Source: Clostridiaceae bacterium UBA5444 (GTDB taxonomy: Bacteria; Bacillota; Clostridia; Clostridiales; Oxobacteraceae). From it: a stretch of 9,824 bases of DNA. The notes under the pieces were generated by a model. That model saw only the letters and a program-made list of their open reading frames with translations. It did not search any database and had not been told where the DNA came from. The position numbers and the translations under genes are program-made. The stretch spans positions 1 to 9,824 of the forward strand of contig DIRE01000017.1 in NCBI GenBank assembly GCA_002426575.1, written 5' to 3'. Shown here piece after piece: positions 5,674-9,824 of this stretch; the stretch's first letter is position 1; every line of letters starts with the position of its first letter.

Positions 5674-8070
5674 TCAAACATTATAAAAATCCATTGGCTG
5701 TTTTTCTAATACTACACCTAAGTCTTCTCTATAGAAGCCTTCTTTAAGTGCAAGTACTCCGCCATTATTTAGTTGAGTAATGGCTCTAATATCTTCTAAA
5801 TTTCTTTTATCAGTGTCAAATATATTTACTGAGTACTGCTGTGCTTCCCTTAGATACAATTTTAATTCATCTAAAGAACAATCCCCATTTATGAGGGTTA
5901 TTATCTCCTTCCCCCTTCCATATGGAACAATTATCCCTGTTGTGTTTTGATCTATTACTTTAAAGTTATTTCCTGCTGTTTTAAATGCTTGTCTTAGCAT
6001 AAGATTTGGAGGATAAACATTCCTCCCTTTATATGCATTGAGCCCTTCAGTATTTAAAGATAACAAATCATACATAGATTTATCGTTATTTGGTTTAGGC
6101 AGTGTATAGTTCATCTCATCCTTCCGATTATAAAAATAATACCTGTAATATCTTTCCATAATCTTTGGAGATAGTAAATCATTATCAAATTCATCTTTAT
6201 TTCTGTTAAACTCCTCAAGGACCCTTTCAGTACACTCCTGTCCACATTTTATATCTACAAGCCTTTCTACATTTTCGTCTGCAACATTTACTATATAAAC
6301 ATTGCTGCATTCTCTTTCACCGTGCCTATTGCACCTTCCTGCAGCCTGAATAATACTATCAAGCCCTGCTAAAGACCTTACAACACATTCAAAAGATATA
6401 TTAACACCAGCTTCTATTAGCTGGGTACTTATACAAATTACCTTTTCCTTACCTAAACTTTCTTTTACACTTTTTAAAACACTCATTCTATTTGCCGGAC
6501 ACATATTCGTGCTTAAATGAAATATCTTATACTGCTCATTTATACAGAGGTTATTATTTACTTCCTTAAGTTCATTAAAAAGTTCTCTTGCAGAAACCTT
6601 GGTATTAAGTATTACCAGCACACTATTTACCTGCTCTATTTTTTCTAATATAAACTTTTTTAAAGATTCTATAGTGTATCCGCCAATAATCCTTTTATCT
6701 ACTAAATCAACACGTTTAAGCTGTTTAAATTTATCTTCAATGTTTAATACCATATCAGCTTTATTGCTTAACTTTATGGGCATTTTTGTTTTTGATAAAA
6801 GTGGCTGCGTTGCAGTACAAAGTACTATAGTCGTATTACAAACATTAGATAAGAAGTTGATTGCACTATTAAACATATTTATACACTTAATGGGGATTGT
6901 CTGAATCTCATCGAATATAATAATCGAGTTTGCAAAGTTGTGCATACGCCTTACTCCTTGGGTTCCTCCATTAAAGAGGGTATCAAGAAATTGAACCATA
7001 GTTGTAAGAATAATTGGGCTATCCCATCTTTCTGTTAAAAGTTTATAATCCTCTGATTCATTATCTGAAATAATGTTTGAATGGTGCTCTAGTATAATAT
7101 CCTCTCTTCCCAATATATCTCTAATTTCCTTGGCATTTTGATCTATTATTGTGGTATAAGGTATTATATAAAAAATTCTATCTTTATTATGCTTTTTTGC
7201 ATGTTCTATTGCATACCTTAGACTAGAGAGGGTCTTTCCTCCACCCGTTGGTACTGTTAATTGGTATATACCTGTATCATATTTAGCAAAATTCTTGCAG
7301 CATATAGAAATTTCGCTCCTTAATTCATCTATTTTGCTTGACTTTTCGTATTTATTTATTTTATTCTCAAATGTATCTGAAAGCTCATCCCACAGAGCCG
7401 ATTTGTCTATGTCCTGCTTGTATTCCTTTCCTTCCATAAATGTATATGTATCATATCTATCAGCATCAATAACACAGCTAAGAAGGTATTTTTCTAGCAT
7501 CCCTATGGCAAATCTCCCAAACCATTCAGAGTCATTTATACCTTTTATTTTATTAAGAGCTGTAAATATCTCTTCTGTAGACTTTTTAAATAAGTTATCA
7601 ATATTAGGTGTGCCTGAATATTCTTCGTTAAAATTATGTAGTGCTTCATTATAGAAAATTTCCTTATTTGTATGCATTCTGTGAAAAAAAGTATCAACAC
7701 CGTCTAAGTCTAAGCAATCAATAAGCCCCCCATGATGAGAACAAATGGCTAAAGATATAATCTGAGCAGTAAGTTTATAATATGGATCTGGCGAATTGTA
7801 AAAGTTATCATATATAAATTTGGCTCCTGCTGTTGAGTGGTTTATTTTACCTTTGAGAGATTTATCATTAGGGTTTAGAGAGCAATTATGTATATATTCA
7901 TTAAATATATCTGTCCCCTTTCCCATATCATGAAGCAGTCCAATTAACTCTGCTGTAGCCCCAAGGGATGCCTTTTCTCCATACTCCTTTGATAGCCTAG
8001 ATACATTATTTAAGTGCTCCACAACACTTTGCTTTTTCGATGTCTCTGTATTAATATGCGCACAAAACAC
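5674..8070 (-). CDS. cas3: CRISPR-associated nuclease/helicase Cas3 (HD plus DExH, subtype I-C)
   Basis: Cas3 is the effector recruited by Cascade; it nicks and then unwinds and degrades target DNA. The 798-residue protein has an N-terminal HD nuclease domain: H19, H47-D48 (LLHDMGK), H78, H112-H113 (SHHGG) and D202/D204. The SF2 helicase follows with Walker A TVPTGGGKT (around K279), DEIQ (387-390) as motif II, TAT (419-421) as motif III, and QAAGRCNRHGE (575-585) as motif VI. Domains and length are as expected for a single-chain I-C Cas3. The start is GTG (8068-8070) with AGGAGG (8077-8082) 6 nt upstream. It is the first gene of the operon. All key residues look intact. Confidence 0.96.
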   Translation of the reverse strand: MFCAHINTETSKKQSVVEHLNNVSRLSKEYGEKASLGATAELIGLLHDMGKGTDIFNEYIHNCSLNPNDKSLKGKINHSTAGAKFIYDNFYNSPDPYYKLTAQIISLAICSHHGGLIDCLDLDGVDTFFHRMHTNKEIFYNEALHNFNEEYSGTPNIDNLFKKSTEEIFTALNKIKGINDSEWFGRFAIGMLEKYLLSCVIDADRYDTYTFMEGKEYKQDIDKSALWDELSDTFENKINKYEKSSKIDELRSEISICCKNFAKYDTGIYQLTVPTGGGKTLSSLRYAIEHAKKHNKDRIFYIIPYTTIIDQNAKEIRDILGREDIILEHHSNIISDNESEDYKLLTERWDSPIILTTMVQFLDTLFNGGTQGVRRMHNFANSIIIFDEIQTIPIKCINMFNSAINFLSNVCNTTIVLCTATQPLLSKTKMPIKLSNKADMVLNIEDKFKQLKRVDLVDKRIIGGYTIESLKKFILEKIEQVNSVLVILNTKVSARELFNELKEVNNNLCINEQYKIFHLSTNMCPANRMSVLKSVKESLGKEKVICISTQLIEAGVNISFECVVRSLAGLDSIIQAAGRCNRHGERECSNVYIVNVADENVERLVDIKCGQECTERVLEEFNRNKDEFDNDLLSPKIMERYYRYYFYNRKDEMNYTLPKPNNDKSMYDLLSLNTEGLNAYKGRNVYPPNLMLRQAFKTAGNNFKVIDQNTTGIIVPYGRGKEIITLINGDCSLDELKLYLREAQQYSVNIFDTDKRNLEDIRAITQLNNGGVLALKEGFYREDLGVVLEKQPMDFYNV

Positions 8071-8102
8071 TTTTATCCTCCTATACTTTACAAATAATTA
8101 TA

Positions 8103-8128
8103 TATATGGTTATATTGTACACCATATA
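8103..8128. promoter_or_regulatory. Operator-like dyad over the cas promoter
   Basis: TATATGGT (8103-8110) and ACCATATA (8121-8128) are perfect 8-bp inverted repeats separated by 10 bp, with centres 18 bp apart. The candidate -10 box of the cas promoter lies within the 10-bp centre. The geometry suits a dimeric repressor that would occlude the promoter. The repeat is seen directly; the function is inferred, and AT-rich sequence lowers its weight. Confidence 0.4.
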
Positions 8129-8142
8129 GCCATGTTTTTCCA
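8114..8142 (-). promoter_or_regulatory. Candidate promoter of the cas operon
   Basis: On the minus strand TGGAAA (plus 8137-8142; 4 of 6), a 17-bp spacer and TACAAT (8114-8119; 5 of 6) lie about 40 bp upstream of the cas3 GTG. This is the best-spaced pair I found there, but the area is so AT-rich that other -10-like boxes exist, for example TATAAT nearer the gene without a good -35. Confidence is moderate. Confidence 0.45.
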
Positions 8143-8186
8143 TGCATTTCATCAAATAAATTAGGTCTGCTAAACCTTCCCTATCT

Positions 8187-8216
8187 TTCAAAAATGTAAG
8201 GTAAAATAATTATAAT
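8187..8216 (+). promoter_or_regulatory. Candidate promoter for the rightward genes
   Basis: TTCAAA (8187-8192; 4 of 6), an 18-bp spacer and a perfect TATAAT (8211-8216) would drive transcription rightward into the small membrane protein gene, with a 5' leader of about 70 nt. A second TATAAT at 8260-8265 and a TATACT at 8254-8259 are alternatives with weaker -35 partners. Confidence 0.4.
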
Positions 8217-8277
8217 GTAAGCTTAGTTTATGGATAAATTGCAAGACTTCTATTATACTTATAATAAAGATGGTTTT

Positions 8278-8292
8278 AGGAGGTGTCCTCTT
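8278..8292 (+). promoter_or_regulatory. Ribosome binding site inside a hairpin
   Basis: AGGAGGTG (8278-8285) is a strong ribosome binding site 7 nt before the ATG at 8293 and so decides that start. AGGAGG can pair fully with CCTCTT (8287-8292; one G-U pair) around a 3-nt loop, which would hide the site and end right at the start codon. Pairing is visible; regulation is inferred. Confidence 0.55.
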
Positions 8293-8502
8293 ATGCATGA
8301 AGGTAAAATTATCTTAAATAAGATCAAAGAAGTATTATTATTTATACTTCTTGCTATATCCTCATTTTTCATGCTAATTTTTCTTTTAATCGGTTCTGGC
8401 ATAATTTATTTGTCCAAATGCATTTACAATTTATTTAATAATATAAGTGAAAACATAAATTCAAAAAAGGGAACAAGCCTTTGTAGGGGCCGTATGCTCT
8501 AA
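8293..8502 (+). CDS. Small membrane protein, function unknown
   Basis: I do not recognise this 69-residue protein. A short basic N-terminus (MHEGKIILNKIK) is followed by a strongly hydrophobic stretch at about 14-40, long enough for one long or two very short membrane segments. The tail is polar, with Cys at 43 and 64 and a basic end. The ATG at 8293 is chosen for its AGGAGGTG site; the frame is open back to an ATG at 8230 but that has no ribosome binding site. It lies 32 bp upstream of the glycosyltransferase gene on the same strand and probably shares its transcript. Codon use looks like the neighbours. It might be a membrane partner of the glycosyltransferase, but nothing shows this directly. 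Confidence 0.6.
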   Translation: MHEGKIILNKIKEVLLFILLAISSFFMLIFLLIGSGIIYLSKCIYNLFNNISENINSKKGTSLCRGRML

Positions 8503-8534
8503 CAAAAACTACTGTAGAGGAAGGAAGTCGCTAA

Positions 8535-9695
8535 ATGAAAATAGTTACAGGACAGTTTAATGATTCATATCTTCCCATAATGGATGGAGTTGCTAATGTA
8601 GCAAAGAATTATGCTTATTGGCTAAATAAAAAATCTGTAGATAGTTATGTTATAACCCCATCCTTTCCAAACTATATAGACGATGAAAGTTTTGAAGTAA
8701 TTCGCTACTTCTCTATGCCAATTCCACAAAGGCCGCCATACCGCCTCGGGATAACTGAGTTTGATCTTCCTTTTAAGAGAAAAATTAATGAAATACCATT
8801 TGATATAGTACATGCCCATTGCCCCTTTACTTCAGGAAAGTTTGCATTAAGACTTGCCCGCAAGAGGCATATACCTATAGTTGCAACCTTTCATTCCAAG
8901 TATTATGACGACTTTAAAGAGGCTGTTAAATTTGACTATGCAGCAAAGTTTATGGTTAATAGAACAATAAACTTTTTCAATCAGGTAGATTTTGTGTGGA
9001 CTGTAAATGATGCTACCGTAGAGACTTTAAGGAAATATGGTTTTAAAGGCAAAATTGATGTAGTACCAAATGGCACTGATTTCGTTCCACCTAAAAATAG
9101 GGATGAGCTTTTTAATATGGTAAATAAAAAGCTAAATATTACTGATACCGAAATAGTCTTTTTATTTGTTGGACAACTTATATGGCAAAAAAACCTAGCC
9201 CTCATAATTAATTCTCTATCCTCTCTTAAAGGAATGGGCATAAATTTTAAGGTGATTTTTGCGGGTGAAGGATTTGCTGAAAATGAGTTAAGAGAAATGG
9301 CAGCAAACAAGGGAATTTATGATGATGTAATATTTACTGGAAAAATACTAGATAGAGAATATTTAAAAGCTTTATTTATAAGGGCCGATTTATTTTTGTT
9401 TCCATCACTATATGATACATCAGGAATTGTAGTACAAGAAGCAGCTGCAGTTAAATGCCCTTCACTTTTAGTCGAAGGATCAAATGCAGCTCAAAATATA
9501 ATCAACGGATACAATGGTTTTTTATCAGAAGATAATGAAAAGGCCTACGCTGAAGAAATAAAACATATTTTATCAGACAGAGGTAAACTTCCCAATGTAG
9601 GTCATAATGCCTACGACACATTGTATACAAGCTGGGACAAAATAGTAGACGAGGTAAGGATGCGTTATATTGAAATAGTTAAACACTATAAGTAA
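8535..9695 (+). CDS. Glycosyltransferase family 4 (GT-B fold)
   Basis: A 386-residue group 1 glycosyltransferase that would move a sugar from a nucleotide donor to an acceptor at the inner membrane face. The N-terminal acceptor half carries PIMDGVANVA (14-23) and the VHAHCPF and TFHSKYYDDF segments (92-127). The linker VVPNGTD (176-182) leads to the donor-binding half with FVGQLIWQKNL (211-221), FAGEGFAENEL and the SLYDTSGIVVQEA region. There the usual Glu-x7-Glu appears as D294-x7-E302. The HAHCPF and HSKYYDD pattern resembles diacylglycerol glucosyltransferases, so a glycolipid acceptor is possible but not proven. The start has AGGAAGG about 10 nt upstream. It follows the small membrane protein gene by 32 bp. 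No link to the cas genes is apparent. Confidence 0.9.
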   Translation: MKIVTGQFNDSYLPIMDGVANVAKNYAYWLNKKSVDSYVITPSFPNYIDDESFEVIRYFSMPIPQRPPYRLGITEFDLPFKRKINEIPFDIVHAHCPFTSGKFALRLARKRHIPIVATFHSKYYDDFKEAVKFDYAAKFMVNRTINFFNQVDFVWTVNDATVETLRKYGFKGKIDVVPNGTDFVPPKNRDELFNMVNKKLNITDTEIVFLFVGQLIWQKNLALIINSLSSLKGMGINFKVIFAGEGFAENELREMAANKGIYDDVIFTGKILDREYLKALFIRADLFLFPSLYDTSGIVVQEAAAVKCPSLLVEGSNAAQNIINGYNGFLSEDNEKAYAEEIKHILSDRGKLPNVGHNAYDTLYTSWDKIVDEVRMRYIEIVKHYK

Positions 9696-9706
9696 CCCCG
9701 GGTAAC

Positions 9707-9817
9707 CCAGGGGACGGTTCATTCACATTAACCACTAGGACAAGCCTCCCAAATAGCATATGTGCATGAACCGTCCCCTGGCTTGTCCAAACAGCGTAGA
9801 TGAATGAACCGACCCCT
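9707..9817. repeat. Palindromic intergenic repeat of the GGGGACGGTTC type, cut by the window edge
   Basis: CCAGGGGACGGTTCA plus one T (9707-9722) is a perfect 16-bp inverse of 9766-9781. GGACAAGCC (9738-9746) is a perfect 9-bp inverse of 9780-9788. The order is A, B, A', B', so the pairs are interleaved, not nested. A third, inverted copy (9801-9817) matches 9709-9725 at 16 of 17 positions. From memory, GGGGACGGTTC repeats are dispersed in many Firmicute genomes, sometimes with REP-associated (RAYT) IS200-like transposases; this could not be checked. It may also act as a weak end point for the glycosyltransferase transcript, though no U-tract is present. Confidence 0.7.
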
Positions 9818-9824
9818 AACCCCA

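Noticed and set aside
202..8070. A new CRISPR subtype or an extra accessory gene in the operon
   Set aside because: Gene order, protein families, repeat type and the lack of cas6 all match canonical subtype I-C. There is no unexplained gap longer than 14 bp between the cas genes.
8230..8292. Start of the small membrane protein at the ATG 8230
   Set aside because: No ribosome binding site precedes it, and candidate promoter elements lie within the extra part. The ATG at 8293 has AGGAGGTG.

Overview
The window is AT-rich, has strong AGGAGG-type ribosome binding sites and uses TTG and GTG starts. It carries a complete type I-C (Dvulg) CRISPR-Cas locus. Together these suggest a low-GC Firmicute, most likely a member of the Clostridia; the species cannot be named from the sequence alone.

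Layout. Positions 1-32 hold one complete CRISPR repeat on the minus strand. It is the leader-proximal repeat, and the array itself continues off the left edge. Positions 33-201 are the leader, with a good minus-strand promoter (TTGTCA-N18-TATAAT) firing into the array and GC-rich inverted repeats against the cas2 stop. Positions 202-8070 are one tightly packed minus-strand operon, transcribed toward the array: cas3, cas5c, cas8c (with an internal cas11c), cas7, cas4, cas1, cas2. Positions 8071-8292 form a divergent intergenic region. It holds the cas3 ribosome binding site, a candidate cas promoter whose -10 sits inside a perfect 8-bp dyad, and candidate promoters for the rightward genes. Positions 8293-9695 hold a small membrane protein gene and a GT-B glycosyltransferase gene on the plus strand. 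Positions 9696-9824 hold a palindromic intergenic repeat, cut by the window edge.

How the parts work together. Cas1, Cas2 and Cas4 acquire spacers and insert them at the leader-repeat junction near position 32. The array transcript is cut in the repeat by Cas5c, which replaces Cas6 in subtype I-C. Cas5c, Cas7, Cas8c and Cas11c form the Cascade complex, and Cas3 (HD nuclease plus helicase) is recruited to destroy the target. All seven cas genes look intact and the expected catalytic motifs are present, so the system appears functional. The glycosyltransferase pair is probably ordinary envelope metabolism and not part of the defence system.

The locus is a canonical I-C system, not a new one. 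The points most worth a second look are the well-formed internal start for Cas11c inside cas8c, the operator-like dyad over the cas promoter, the competing hairpins between cas2 and the leader, the interleaved inverted repeats at the right end, and a small membrane protein whose ribosome binding site can fold into a hairpin. Several start codons given here (cas2, cas5c, cas8c, the small membrane protein) differ from the longest open frame and were chosen by ribosome binding site.
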